DNA from: Streptomyces sp. CMB-StM0423
GTDB taxonomy: Bacteria > Actinomycetota > Actinomycetes > Streptomycetales > Streptomycetaceae
Direction: 5' to 3'
DNA: 64,000 bases
Assembly (NCBI RefSeq): GCF_002847285.1
Contig: NZ_CP025407.1
Coordinates: 5,831,001-5,895,000 of the forward strand
Shown here: piece after piece, positions 17,924-26,181 of the stretch
How positions within the stretch are numbered: position 1 is the stretch's first letter
Layout: each line of letters begins with the position of its first letter
Made by a program: the position numbers and the translations under genes
The notes under the pieces: model-generated
What the model saw: the letters and a program-made list of their open reading frames with translations, nothing else
The model's database searches: none
What the model was told of the DNA's origin: nothing

Positions 17924-18417
17924 CGCTCGGTGGGCGCCGGCGAAGGACCGGTCACGCCGCGCTCGGCGCGCCAACCGTCGACGATCGCCTTCTGCAGACC
18001 GAACATCTCGGCCTTCTCTGCGGGCTCCTCGTGCTCGTAGCCGAGGAGGTGCAGCACCCCGTGCACCGTGAGCAACTGCAGCTCCTCGTCCATGGAATGC
18101 CCGGTCGGCGCCGCGGCACCCTGGCGGCGGGCGACCTCGGGACAGAGCACGATGTCGCCGAGGAGCCCCTGCACGGGCTCCTCGTCGTCCTTGGCGGGCG
18201 GGCGCAGCTCGTCCATGGGGAACGACATCACGTCCGTCGGCCCGGGCTCGTCCATCCACTGCACGTGCAACTGCTCCATCGCGGCGGGGTCGACGAGGAT
18301 GACCGACAGCTCGGACAGCGGGTGGATCTGCATCCGCGCCAGCGCGTACCTGGCGGCCCCGAGCACGGCCTCCTCGTCGGCCTCGACCCCGGATTCGTTG
18401 TTGACTTCGACGGACAC
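17920..18417 (-). CDS. ybeY: Endoribonuclease / rRNA maturation factor YbeY
   Basis: The 165-residue protein has the UPF0054 zinc motif HGVLHLLGYEH (His-x3-His-x5-His), preceded by the conserved TDVMSFPMDE and LGDIVLCPEVA. YbeY takes part in 16S rRNA 3' processing and ribosome quality control. It starts five bases after the phoH stop and overlaps the CNNM gene by four bases, giving the standard phoH-ybeY-CNNM operon. Confidence 0.96.
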   Translation of the reverse strand: MSVEVNNESGVEADEEAVLGAARYALARMQIHPLSELSVILVDPAAMEQLHVQWMDEPGPTDVMSFPMDELRPPAKDDEEPVQGLLGDIVLCPEVARRQGAAAPTGHSMDEELQLLTVHGVLHLLGYEHEEPAEKAEMFGLQKAIVDGWRAERGVTGPSPAPTER

Positions 18418-18421
18418 GGGT

Positions 18422-20539
18422 CTAGGCCCTGCCGTTCCTGTCGTCGCTGTTCCTGACGTCGAACTTGTCGTACGCCTCGACGATCCGGCTCACCAGCTTG
18501 TGCCGTACGACGTCCTTGCTGGTCAGCGTGGAGAAGTGCACGTCCTGCACGCCGTCCAGGATCCCCTGCACCTGCCGCAGCCCGCTCTTCGTCCCGCCGG
18601 GCAGGTCGACCTGCGTGACGTCACCGGTGACGACGATCTTGGAGTTGAACCCGAGCCGGGTCAGGAACATCTTCATCTGCTCGGGATTCGTGTTCTGCGC
18701 CTCGTCGAGAATGATGAACGCGTCATTGAGCGTGTTGTGCGTGAGCAGGTAGTCCTGCGTGACGTACAGCGAGTCCTCCGCCGCCACCTGGATGCACACG
18801 GTCTCCTCGCGGCCCGCCGGCTCGATGCTGTCGATGAACCGCATGGGACGGCCGCCGCCTCCGGCGGCGTGGTACTTCTCGCGCTTGCGCGCGAGCCGGA
18901 AGGGCTCGATGCCTTCGGGGAGTCGGATGTCGACGATGTGCGCGTCGCGACGGTGGTGCACATCGCGACCCCGTGCCCGCCCGGGCTTCCGGCCTTCGGC
19001 CGCCCGGCGACGGGTGTAGGCGACGCCCCCCAGGGACTGCACCAGGGAGATGACGTTGTCACGCAGCAGAATCGACGCGGTCGTGTACTGAATGCGGCAG
19101 GTCCGGTCGGACTGGGTAACCGGTCCGCCATCGCTGTCGAGCAGCCCCTGAAGCAGAGCCAGCCGGACCTCGGGGGTGTTGTAGAGGTAATCGTCCGGGA
19201 TGAACTTCGAGACGGAGCGTGAGCCGAGCAGGCCGAGAGTGCGCAGGTCCCTGGTGACAGGATTCGCCCGCGTGATGACGTCGCCCGGAGCGCTCTCGCC
19301 GTTGAGGACGAAGTCGATCGGGCCTTTCCGCCGGACCTTGGCGCCGGGCAGAGCCCGTTCCAGCGCCGACACCAGCTCCGGATCGGCGGTGGTGGAGCCC
19401 GGCGTGGTGGTACCCGTGATGCAGCCGTCACCCAGCAGCAGACCCAGCGCATATGGGTCCATCGGCACCTCGCGGGCCGGGAACTGCGCCGGTCCGGTCA
19501 GCAGCGGGAGTTCGTACCGGCGGGCGTGCGCAGCGCGCAGGTTGCCGATCATCTCCTGGGTCTCCAGGACCCGCCACGGCTTGTTGCGCCGCTTGTCCGC
19601 GGCGGTCCTGACCGTCCACAGGTGCTCGCCGCAGCACAGCGTCCACGAGCCGTCCTGAGCCGTCACGCGATAGATGTCCCGCTCGCCCTGGGGATACACC
19701 CCCAGCACCGGGGTCGGCTCACCATTGGAGCCGATCACCAGGTCGCCGACCTCGAGGTCGCCGATCGGGCGCCAGCCATCGGGTGTCAGAACCTTGGTGA
19801 ACAACGGCATCGCCCTGCCCCTCATGTATGCCAAGGGGGCGACCTCGATCGTGCCCGCGGCCATCAGCCGCGGGATCGAGTCCGGGTCCAGCATGTCGTG
19901 CAGCGCGTCGTACAGCGGGCGCAGATACGGGTCGATCTTCTCGTACAGCGTGCCCGGCAGGAAGCCGAGGCGCTCGCCGGCCTCGACCGCGGGGCGGGTC
20001 AGGATGATGCGGTTGACCTGCTTGGACTGCAGGGCCTGGACCGCCTTGGCCATGGCGAGGTACGTCTTGCCGGTGCCCGCGGGGCCGATGCCGAAGACGA
20101 TGGTGTGCTTGTCGATGGCGTCGACGTAGCGCTTCTGGTTCAGCGTCTTCGGGCGGATCGTCTTGCCGCGGTTGGACAGGATGTTCTGCGTCAGGACCTC
20201 GGAGGGGGCGTGGTGGCCGCCGGCCTCGTCGTCGCGGTCGGATTTGAGCATGGCGATCGTCCGCTCCACCGCGTCCTCCGTCATGGGGGCTCCGGTGCGC
20301 AGGACGAGCAGCATCTCGTCGAAGAGGCGCTGCACGAGGGTGACTTCCTCGGACGCGCCGACGGCGCTGACCTCGTTCCCCCGCACGTGGATGTCGGTGC
20401 CGGGGAACGCCTTCTCGATGACCCGCAGGAGGGAGTCTCCGGAGCCCAGCACGGTCACCATGGGGTGCTTCGCAGGGATGGTGATGTGGGCGCGGGCCTG
20501 TCCCTCTTCGGGGGTGCGGCTTACGGGTGTCTGTGTCAT
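18422..20539 (-). CDS. phoH: PhoH-family ATPase interrupted by an intein
   Basis: The 705-residue precursor is a PhoH-like ATPase of about 345 residues split by a 360-residue intein. The N-extein holds the Walker A GPAGTGKTYLAMAKAV (about 152-167) and ends APLAYMRGR at 242. The C-extein begins TLNDAFIILDEAQN with Walker B, then VTGDVTQVDLP. Joined, the exteins give the continuous family sequence across this conserved motif. PhoH relatives are RNA-linked NTPases of uncertain role, and this one is co-transcribed with ybeY. The ATG at 20539 (MTQTPVSRTPEEG) was chosen by family start; the open frame continues 69 codons further upstream without family resemblance. Confidence 0.95.
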   Translation of the reverse strand: MTQTPVSRTPEEGQARAHITIPAKHPMVTVLGSGDSLLRVIEKAFPGTDIHVRGNEVSAVGASEEVTLVQRLFDEMLLVLRTGAPMTEDAVERTIAMLKSDRDDEAGGHHAPSEVLTQNILSNRGKTIRPKTLNQKRYVDAIDKHTIVFGIGPAGTGKTYLAMAKAVQALQSKQVNRIILTRPAVEAGERLGFLPGTLYEKIDPYLRPLYDALHDMLDPDSIPRLMAAGTIEVAPLAYMRGRAMPLFTKVLTPDGWRPIGDLEVGDLVIGSNGEPTPVLGVYPQGERDIYRVTAQDGSWTLCCGEHLWTVRTAADKRRNKPWRVLETQEMIGNLRAAHARRYELPLLTGPAQFPAREVPMDPYALGLLLGDGCITGTTTPGSTTADPELVSALERALPGAKVRRKGPIDFVLNGESAPGDVITRANPVTRDLRTLGLLGSRSVSKFIPDDYLYNTPEVRLALLQGLLDSDGGPVTQSDRTCRIQYTTASILLRDNVISLVQSLGGVAYTRRRAAEGRKPGRARGRDVHHRRDAHIVDIRLPEGIEPFRLARKREKYHAAGGGGRPMRFIDSIEPAGREETVCIQVAAEDSLYVTQDYLLTHNTLNDAFIILDEAQNTNPEQMKMFLTRLGFNSKIVVTGDVTQVDLPGGTKSGLRQVQGILDGVQDVHFSTLTSKDVVRHKLVSRIVEAYDKFDVRNSDDRNGRA
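18734..19813 (-). other. PhoH intein, class 3 type, with LAGLIDADG endonuclease
   Basis: Precursor residues 243-602 form the intein. It starts with Ala (AMPLFTKVLTPDGWRPIGDL), not Cys or Ser. Block B reads CGEHLW, with Trp 308 two residues after the His. Block F has Cys 582 in TVCIQV. Block G ends LLTHN with Thr 600, His 601 and Asn 602, and Thr is the first residue of the C-extein. Trp, Cys and Thr at these places are the WCT markers of class 3 inteins, in which the block F Cys starts splicing. Two endonuclease motifs are present: YALGLLLGDG (about 363-372) and LLQGLLDSDGG (about 462-472), both with their Asp. Confidence 0.92.
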
Positions 20540-20740
20540 GGGCCGGCCCTCGGGCCTGAATCTCATCCCACTTCTTCGCTCGCGTGATGGTGAGGAGGGC
20601 CCGCCGGACGGACCACGCCCGGGGTCCCGACGCCTGCTCCACACGCAGGCCCTGACGCCATCGTAACGGGGGGAGGTGCGGCTGTGGCCAGTGAGTTTCG
20701 AGGACGGTACGCCAGACGTGTGGGAGAGGTGCGGGTGCCT

Positions 20741-20778
20741 GCTCACGGGCTACCGCGGTACCGCGGTAGCCCGTGAGC
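20741..20778. terminator. 38-bp perfect palindrome
   Basis: A perfect palindrome of 38 bases with no spacer, made of GCTCACGGGCTACCGCGGT and its complement, starts 12 bases after the stop of the 76-aa gene and about 200 bases before phoH. A terminator for the small gene is the simplest reading; the zero-spacer symmetry would also suit a protein-binding site. Confidence 0.65.
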
Positions 20779-20790
20779 GGCGGGGTGCCG

Positions 20791-21021
20791 TTACGCCGGC
20801 AGCGGAGCCCCCGGCGGCTCGGGCGGGACGTCGGGGGCGGGGAGGGCGGCGTCGGCCTGCGGTTCTGCGGGGTCGGGTACGGGATCGGGGCCGGGTGCCG
20901 GGCCATGGCCTGTGGGGCGGCGGTCCCGGGGTTCGGGTGCGGGCGGCTGGTCGGCGGGCGGGGGCGGGAGGGTCTGGGCGCGCACGTACGCTTCGAGCGC
21001 GCGCGAGAGGTCGATCGGCAT
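20791..21021 (-). CDS. 76-aa proline-rich protein
   Basis: The protein begins MPIDLSRALEAYVRAQTLP, a start I associate with a small conserved Streptomyces protein of unknown function, then becomes Pro/Ala/Asp-rich (PPPPADQPPAPEP, APGPDPVPDPAEP) and is probably disordered. There is no signal peptide. It is downstream of the secreted 130-aa gene on the same strand, about 100 bases away, and is followed by a perfect palindrome. No function is proposed. Confidence 0.55.
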   Translation of the reverse strand: MPIDLSRALEAYVRAQTLPPPPADQPPAPEPRDRRPTGHGPAPGPDPVPDPAEPQADAALPAPDVPPEPPGAPLPA

Positions 21022-21119
21022 GGCGAACTCCGGCTTGCCGCTTGGGTGCTGACGTGGGGGGTACGGGCAGCGGGGCAGGCGTCCGTCCGTACGCGAACGG
21101 GCCCGCCGCGCGGGCCCTG

Positions 21120-21512
21120 TCAGCAGCGCAGTACGGCGTACCGCCCCCGGGCCGCGGCGAGCACCGCGGCCTCCGGGGCGTACGGGCACCACGGGGAGCC
21201 GGTCTTCCCGGCGCCGCGGGGCATCCGGGGCGCGGGCCAGGCGGCGGCCGCGACGCGGCCGGCGTGGTCGGCGCGCCCGGCCTTCGCCGGCCGCGGCCCG
21301 CGCCGGGCGAGGGCGGGCGCGGGGCCGGTGTCCTCGCCGGGGGCCGCTTCGCCGGCGGCTCCGGCCGCCCCGGGGGCGGCGGAGGACGTGGAGTAGCCAT
21401 CCGCGGCGCTCGCGCGCTCGACGGCTCCGCCGGGCACCAGCAGCACCCCGAGGAGCAGCGCGAGCACGGCGCGCAGGGCGGGCCCGCGGACGAGCGCGGC
21501 ACGGACGGTCAC
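21120..21512 (-). CDS. Small secreted protein, unknown function
   Basis: The 130-residue product begins at a GTG (VTVRAALVRGPALRAVLAL) with a typical signal peptide: basic n-region, LALLLGVLLVPGG core, then ERASAADGY, where cleavage after ASA is plausible. The middle is Ala/Gly/Pro-rich. The end is more ordered and includes WCPYAPEAAVLAAARGRYAVLRC, with two cysteines that could form a disulfide. Long open frames that extend upstream on this strand are shadows of the intergenic region. The product is probably exported; no enzymatic motif is visible. Confidence 0.5.
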   Translation of the reverse strand: MTVRAALVRGPALRAVLALLLGVLLVPGGAVERASAADGYSTSSAAPGAAGAAGEAAPGEDTGPAPALARRGPRPAKAGRADHAGRVAAAAWPAPRMPRGAGKTGSPWCPYAPEAAVLAAARGRYAVLRC

Positions 21513-21789
21513 GACTTCAGGTAACCACGGTGCTACGTTCCGTACAGTCCATCCTGAGGGTGATGTTCCGCGCGCCGCCGCGCCTCCCGTCCGGCGCCCG
21601 CGCCGCCCGTCCGGCCCCCGCACGCGCGGCGCACGCCCGCGCCCCAGACGTACGCGCCCACACCCCCGCGCCCCGGCCACACACGTGCCTGATGCCCGCG
21701 ACGCCCGCGACGGCCCAGCTTCTCTCCCCCGTGTTCTCCCGGGACCTGCCGCCCTGCCGTCCGGGTCCCGGCCCGCCGTCCGCGGCGAC

Positions 21790-21960
21790 CGGTGCCCCCC
21801 GGAACGCCGCCGCGAACTCCGCGAGCTCCCGCCGTCCGTCGGCCTTCCGCCACAGCAGCGCCAGTTCGCATGGCGCCAGCCCCCGTACCGGCACCGACAC
21901 CACGTCCCTCGGCGACCAGCTCGGCCATCGCGCCCGCCGTCGGGCCACGGTCGGCCCGCC
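21790..21960 (-). pseudogene. LysR-family regulator C-terminal remnant
   Basis: In the 515-base gap before era, the minus strand reads AMAELVAEGRG in one frame and then VSVPVRGLAPCELALLWR followed by ELAEFAAAFRG in another. Together these look like the end of a LysR effector domain, with the frame broken near 21910. The rest of the gene, which would lie under era, is absent. It is therefore a truncated and frameshifted relic. The remaining part of the gap, to 22027, holds nothing else that I recognise. Confidence 0.5.
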
Positions 21961-22027
21961 ACCCGCCGCGGTCGCCGGGACCGGAGCGGCGGCGGGTGCC
22001 GGGCGGCGGTCGGGGAGAATGCTCCCC

Positions 22028-22957
22028 ATGACCACCCCTGACACCGGGCACCGCTCCGGCTTCGCCTGCTTCGTCGGCCGGCCCAACGCCGGCAAGTCGA
22101 CCCTGACCAACGCGCTGGTCGGCCAGAAGGTGGCCATCACCTCCAGCCGGCCGCAGACGACCCGGCACACCGTGCGCGGCATCGTGCACCGCCCCGACGC
22201 GCAGCTCGTGCTCGTCGACACCCCCGGCTACCACAAGCCGCGCACGCTGCTGGGCCAGCGGCTCAACGACGCGGTGCGCGCCACCTGGGCCGAGGTCGAC
22301 GTGATCGGCTTCTGCGCGCCGGCGAACGAGAAGATCGGCCCGGGCGACCGGTACATCGCCGGCGAGCTGGCCGCCCTGCGGCGTACCCCCAAGGTCGCCG
22401 TCGTCACCAAGACCGACCTGGCCGACTCCGACACGGTCGCCGCGCAGCTCGTGGCGGTGGACCGGATGGCGAAGGACCTGGGCTTCGAGTGGGCCGAGGT
22501 GGTGCCGGTCTCGGCGGTCGAGGGCAAGCAGGTCGGCCTGCTCGCGGACCTGCTGGTGCCGTTGCTGCCGGAGGGCCCGGAGCTGTACCCGGACGGGGAG
22601 CTGACCGACGAGCCGGAGCAGGTGATGGTCGCCGAGCTGATCCGGGAGGCGGCTCTGGAGGGCGTACGGGACGAGCTGCCGCACTCGATCGCGGTGGTGG
22701 TCGACGAGATGGAGCCGCGCGAGGACCGCCCGGCGGACCGGCCGCTGCTGGACATCCACGCCAACCTGTTCATCGAGCGGGACAGCCAGAAGGGGATCGT
22801 CATCGGGCCGAAGGGCAAGCGGCTGAAGGAGATCGGCACCAAGGCCCGCGGGCACATCGAGGCGCTGCTGGGCATGCCGGTGTATCTCGACATCCACGTG
22901 AAGGTCGCCAAGGACTGGCAGCGGGACCCGAAGAAGCTGCGCCGGCTGGGCTTCTGA
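22028..22957 (+). CDS. era: GTPase Era
   Basis: The 309-residue GTPase binds 16S rRNA and is needed for 30S assembly. The G motifs are all visible: GRPNAGKSTLTNALVG (G1), the switch RPQTTRH (G2), DTPGYHK (G3), TKTDLAD (G4) and VSAVEG (G5). The KH domain is C-terminal with GPKGKRLKEIGTKARG. The start MTTPDTGHRSGFACFVGRPN is chosen by family; an in-frame ATG nine bases upstream is also possible. It is transcribed away from the small secreted gene and converges on the TerB-like gene. Confidence 0.97.
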   Translation: MTTPDTGHRSGFACFVGRPNAGKSTLTNALVGQKVAITSSRPQTTRHTVRGIVHRPDAQLVLVDTPGYHKPRTLLGQRLNDAVRATWAEVDVIGFCAPANEKIGPGDRYIAGELAALRRTPKVAVVTKTDLADSDTVAAQLVAVDRMAKDLGFEWAEVVPVSAVEGKQVGLLADLLVPLLPEGPELYPDGELTDEPEQVMVAELIREAALEGVRDELPHSIAVVVDEMEPREDRPADRPLLDIHANLFIERDSQKGIVIGPKGKRLKEIGTKARGHIEALLGMPVYLDIHVKVAKDWQRDPKKLRRLGF

Positions 22958-22999
22958 GCCCGAGGAGAACGAGGGGGGTGGTACGCGGGGGCGCGTAGA

Positions 23000-23020
23000 G
23001 GCGCGCGGGTCCCGCGCGCC
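23000..23020. terminator. Bidirectional hairpin between era and terB-like gene
   Basis: GGCGCGCGGG and CCCGCGCGCC pair perfectly around a single base, three bases from the stop of the TerB-like gene and about 40 from the era stop. It can serve both converging genes. Confidence 0.6.
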
Positions 23021-23022
23021 CC

Positions 23023-23718
23023 TTACGACGGCGTACGCGCCGACGTCAGCAGCCGCTCGACGTCCGGGGCCGGCAGCAGCAGCGCGTCGCCGACGACGAC
23101 GAGGGTCTCCCACTCCGGCGGCGTGTACGCCCCGTCCGCGAGCGCGATGCGCGCGCCGCTCAGCAGGATCGACTCCCGCCCGACGGGCACCAGGTGCGGC
23201 GCCAGCGGCGCCAGCGTCTCGCGCAGCTCCGCCTCGAAGTTCCGCTGCTCCGGCGGCAGGTCGGCGCACAGTTCTGGCATCCGCCCCGAGTCGGCCTCGA
23301 TGGCGGCCAGCAGCGTCAGCAACTGCTCCTCGGTGCAGTCGTCGTAGCCCGCGGTGCGCACGGCGGTGACGGCGGTGCAGCGGACGGCGGCGGAGGAGGT
23401 GCCGCCGGCGTGCAGGACGGCGAGCGCGACGGCGTGGGTGGCGTCGCGCAGCAGCAGCGCGAAGCGCGTCGAGGTGGGCTCCGCCAGGGACGTGAGGCCG
23501 AAGTGGCCGCCGCAGCCGGCGCATTCGACGACGGGTCCCGCGGCGCCGCGCGGCAGCACGGGCACGCCGAGGACGGTGAACCGCCGTCTGCCGCTGCGCC
23601 GGCGGTAGTTGCGGTCGCCGCCGCAGCCGGGGCAGAAGAACTCACCGTCCGACTCGGTGTGCCAGGACGTCCGCACGCCGGCGAACCGGCGGAGGATATG
23701 CGTCACGTCGACCTCCAT
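23023..23718 (-). CDS. TerB-like protein with zinc ribbon
   Basis: The 231-residue protein starts with a zinc-ribbon region: FFCPGCGGDRNYRRRSGRRRF and VVECAGCGGHFG supply four cysteines. The helical remainder resembles the TerB-like fold (acidic LTLLAAIEADSGRM, DGAYTPPEWETLVVVGDALL). TerB proteins are linked to tellurite and membrane-stress responses, but the role of this standalone form is unknown. The ATG at 23718 (MEVDVTHILRRFAG) was chosen; a frame beginning 18 codons earlier is possible. It is monocistronic and converges on era. Confidence 0.7.
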   Translation of the reverse strand: MEVDVTHILRRFAGVRTSWHTESDGEFFCPGCGGDRNYRRRSGRRRFTVLGVPVLPRGAAGPVVECAGCGGHFGLTSLAEPTSTRFALLLRDATHAVALAVLHAGGTSSAAVRCTAVTAVRTAGYDDCTEEQLLTLLAAIEADSGRMPELCADLPPEQRNFEAELRETLAPLAPHLVPVGRESILLSGARIALADGAYTPPEWETLVVVGDALLLPAPDVERLLTSARTPS

Positions 23719-23849
23719 CACGCTTCGGCAACGCTGCCGCGCTGACGTGATGCTAACCACACCGGCCGACATCGTCAGCCCTCGTGCACGTCAAGGCGGT
23801 GCGAACGAGCCGCGCCCCGCGCCCCGTCCGCGGTCGGACGGCGCGCGGG

Positions 23850-24106
23850 GCGCTGGGGTCTGTCGTCGATCCCGCGTCGTTCGCCCGCAGGGGGGGGCGG
23901 CGCAGGGGGTACCGCCCACGCCCCCAGGGCGTAGGGGGAGGCCGGTGCGTGCGATCGCGAGGCGGACGGTCGTCCGCACAGTGGGCCTGTGCGGTCGATC
24001 CCGACAACGCGGCGAGCGTGCGTGCCGGGCTCCCTCACAGCGCGCTGCGCGCACGTGGGCGGTACCCCCAGCCGCAGCCGGGAGACTGAAGACAGACCCC
24101 AGGCGC
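23850..24106. mobile_element. MITE-like inverted-repeat element, copy A
   Basis: The 407-base gap before the leuA 3' end holds a non-coding element of about 257 bases. Its ends are inverted repeats: CTGGGGTCTGTC at 23853-23864 and its exact complement at 24091-24102. A second inverted pair lies inside: GGGGGTACCGCCCACG near 23910 and its complement near 24055. Bases 24028-24095 match, almost completely, the inverted copy at 60222-60288. No transposase is present. A non-autonomous mobile element fits, but no target duplication has been proven. Confidence 0.5.
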
Positions 24107-24125
24107 TCCGGGGGTGCCGCGGCGG

Positions 24126-25892
24126 TCAGCGGGCGGCGCGGTTGACCGCGGAGACGACGGCCTTCAGCGACGCGCGGGTGGTGTTGGCGTCGATGCCGAT
24201 GCCCCACAGCACCTTGCCGTCGACGGCGACCTCGATGTACGAGGCGGCCTGCGCGCTGGCGCCCTCGCTCATCGTGTGCTCCTGGTAGTCCAGGAGCCGC
24301 GCGTCGATGCCGACGCCCTGGAGGGCGTGGAAGAACGCGGAGATGGGGCCGTTGCCGGTGCCGACGAGGGTGGTCCCGGCGCCGTCGACGTCGGCCTGGA
24401 CGGTGAGGGTGTCGACGCCGTCGCGGTCGGTGGTGGTCTGCCCGCCGCGGAGCTGGATGCGGCCCCAGGCGTTGCCGGGGTTGGGCAGGTACTCGTCGCG
24501 GAAGACGTCCCAGATCTGCGCGGGGGTGACCTCGCCGCCCTCGGCGTCGGTCTTGGTCTGGATGATGCGGGAGAACTCCACCTGCATGCGCCGCGGCAGG
24601 TCGAGGCTGTGGTCGTGCTGGAGCACGTACGCCACGCCGCCCTTGCCGGACTGGGAGTTGACGCGGATGACGGCCTCGTAGGAGCGGCCCACGTCCTTGG
24701 GGTCGATGGGCAGGTACGGCACCGCCCACGCCATCTCCTCGACGGGCTTGCCGGCCTGCGCGGCCTTGGCCTCCATCGCCTCGAAGCCCTTCTTGATGGC
24801 GTCCTGGTGGGAGCCGGAGAAGGCGGTGTAGACGAGGTCGCCGATGTAGGGGTGGCGGGGGTGGACGCCCATCTGGTTGCAGTACTCGTAGGTGCGCCGG
24901 ATCTCGTCGATCCCGGAGAAGTCGATCATCGGGTCGACGCCCTGCGAGAAGAGGTTCATGCCCAGGGTGACCAGGTCGACGTTGCCGGTCCGCTCGCCCT
25001 GCCCGAACAGGCAGCCCTCGACGCGGTCGGCGCCGGCCATGAGCGCCAGCTCGGCGGCGGCGACGGCGGTGCCGCGGTCGTTGTGCGGGTGGACGGAGAG
25101 GCAGACGTACTCGCGGCGGGACAGGTTCCGCGACATCCACTCGAAGCGGTCGGCGTGCGTCGAGGGCGTGGAGCGCTCGACGGTGGCCGGCAGGTTGAGG
25201 ATGATCTCGCGGCCGTCCTCGGGCTGCCAGACGTCCATGACGCCCTCGCAGACCTCCAGCGCGAAGTCCAGCTCGGTGTCGGTGAAGATCTCCGGGCTGT
25301 ACTGGTAGCCGAAGGCCGTACGGTCGTCGAGCAGCTTCTCGGCGTACTCCACGACCAGCCGGGTACCGTCGACGGCGATCTGCCTCACCGCGTCGCGCGA
25401 GCCGCGGAAGACGACCTCGCGCCAGACGGGCGCGGTGGCGTTGTACAGGTGGACGGTGGCGCGGTGGGCACCCTTCAGCGACGCCACGGTGCGCTCGATC
25501 AGCTCTTCGCGGGCCTGGGTCAGGACGGAGATCGTCACGTCCTCGGGGATGGCGCCGTCCTCGATGATGGAGCGGACGAAGTCGAAGTCCGTCTGCCCCG
25601 AGGAGGGGAAGCCGACCTCGATCTCCTTGTAGCCCATGCGTACCAGGAGGTCGAACATGGCGCGTTTCCGCGCCGGCGACATGGGGTCGATCAGGGCCTG
25701 GTTGCCGTCGCGCAGGTCGGTGGAGAGCCACCGGGGCGCGTGGGTGATGCGGTTGCCGGGCCAGGTGCGGTCGGGGATGTCGACGGCGTCGTACGGGCGG
25801 TAGCGGTGCACGGGCATGCCGGAGGGCTGCTGGCGCACGGTGGCGGCGGTGACGGGCGTACCGCGGCCGACGGCGTTACCGGGGTGGGACAT
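24126..25892 (-). CDS. leuA: 2-isopropylmalate synthase
   Basis: The 588-residue enzyme condenses acetyl-CoA with 2-oxoisovalerate in the first step of leucine synthesis. It is the long actinobacterial type with a C-terminal regulatory domain. The catalytic barrel shows DLRDGNQALIDPM, EVGFPSSGQTDFDF and the metal motif SVHPHNDRGTAVAAAE. The leucine-sensing domain ends GIGIDANTTRASLKAVVSAV. AAGGAG precedes the ATG at 25892. A leucine-rich leader peptide is encoded upstream at 25971-26024, so control is expected at both enzyme and transcript level. Confidence 0.97.
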   Translation of the reverse strand: MSHPGNAVGRGTPVTAATVRQQPSGMPVHRYRPYDAVDIPDRTWPGNRITHAPRWLSTDLRDGNQALIDPMSPARKRAMFDLLVRMGYKEIEVGFPSSGQTDFDFVRSIIEDGAIPEDVTISVLTQAREELIERTVASLKGAHRATVHLYNATAPVWREVVFRGSRDAVRQIAVDGTRLVVEYAEKLLDDRTAFGYQYSPEIFTDTELDFALEVCEGVMDVWQPEDGREIILNLPATVERSTPSTHADRFEWMSRNLSRREYVCLSVHPHNDRGTAVAAAELALMAGADRVEGCLFGQGERTGNVDLVTLGMNLFSQGVDPMIDFSGIDEIRRTYEYCNQMGVHPRHPYIGDLVYTAFSGSHQDAIKKGFEAMEAKAAQAGKPVEEMAWAVPYLPIDPKDVGRSYEAVIRVNSQSGKGGVAYVLQHDHSLDLPRRMQVEFSRIIQTKTDAEGGEVTPAQIWDVFRDEYLPNPGNAWGRIQLRGGQTTTDRDGVDTLTVQADVDGAGTTLVGTGNGPISAFFHALQGVGIDARLLDYQEHTMSEGASAQAASYIEVAVDGKVLWGIGIDANTTRASLKAVVSAVNRAAR

Positions 25893-25970
25893 GGTGGCGT
25901 GGGCTCCTTCGCGCGAGCTGGTCGTCGACCGACGGGTGGCAGCACCGGACTCCGCGGGGAGGGGGTCGGT

Positions 25971-26024
25971 CTACGACAGCAGACCCTCGCCGCGGCGGCT
26001 AAGAAGAAGCAGCCCGTAACGCAC
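25971..26024 (-). CDS. leuA leader peptide, attenuator region
   Basis: A 17-codon frame reads VRYGLLLLSRRGEGLLS, with CTG CTT CTT CTT in a row and two more leucines before the TAG. CTT is uncommon in this GC-rich DNA, so the run would stall when leucyl-tRNA is short. TACATT at 26035-26040 is a good minus-ten box ten bases before the GTG, so the leader may be nearly leaderless. Downstream, ACCGAC and GTCGGT near 25935-25970 can pair, and the rest to 25893 could form competing structures. Attenuation of leuA by this peptide is inferred from these features and from similar leucine leaders. Confidence 0.7.
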   Translation of the reverse strand: MRYGLLLLSRRGEGLLS

Positions 26025-26034
26025 GATGCCGACC

Positions 26035-26040
26035 AATGTA
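26035..26040 (-). promoter_or_regulatory. Minus-ten box of the leuA leader transcript
   Basis: TACATT on the minus strand lies ten bases before the leader GTG. No convincing minus-35 sequence is visible at the usual distance. Confidence 0.45.
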
Positions 26041-26181
26041 GCCCAGCCGCGGCGGCGCCGGCCGATCAGTATCACGATGCGAGACCCCGCACGGAGCCCC
26101 GGGCGGCCCCCGCCACCCGAAATCGCGAAGAACTCGCTGCGGGGAGTGACAAGTCAATTACTCAGTGACACATTGCAGGGT

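Noticed and set aside
20540..20746. 69-codon N-terminal extension of phoH
   Set aside because: It has no PhoH similarity and crosses the palindrome at 20741; the family start is at 20539.
25893..26181. Riboswitch before leuA
   Set aside because: The sequence is better explained by a leucine leader peptide; no T-box or other ligand RNA motif was seen.
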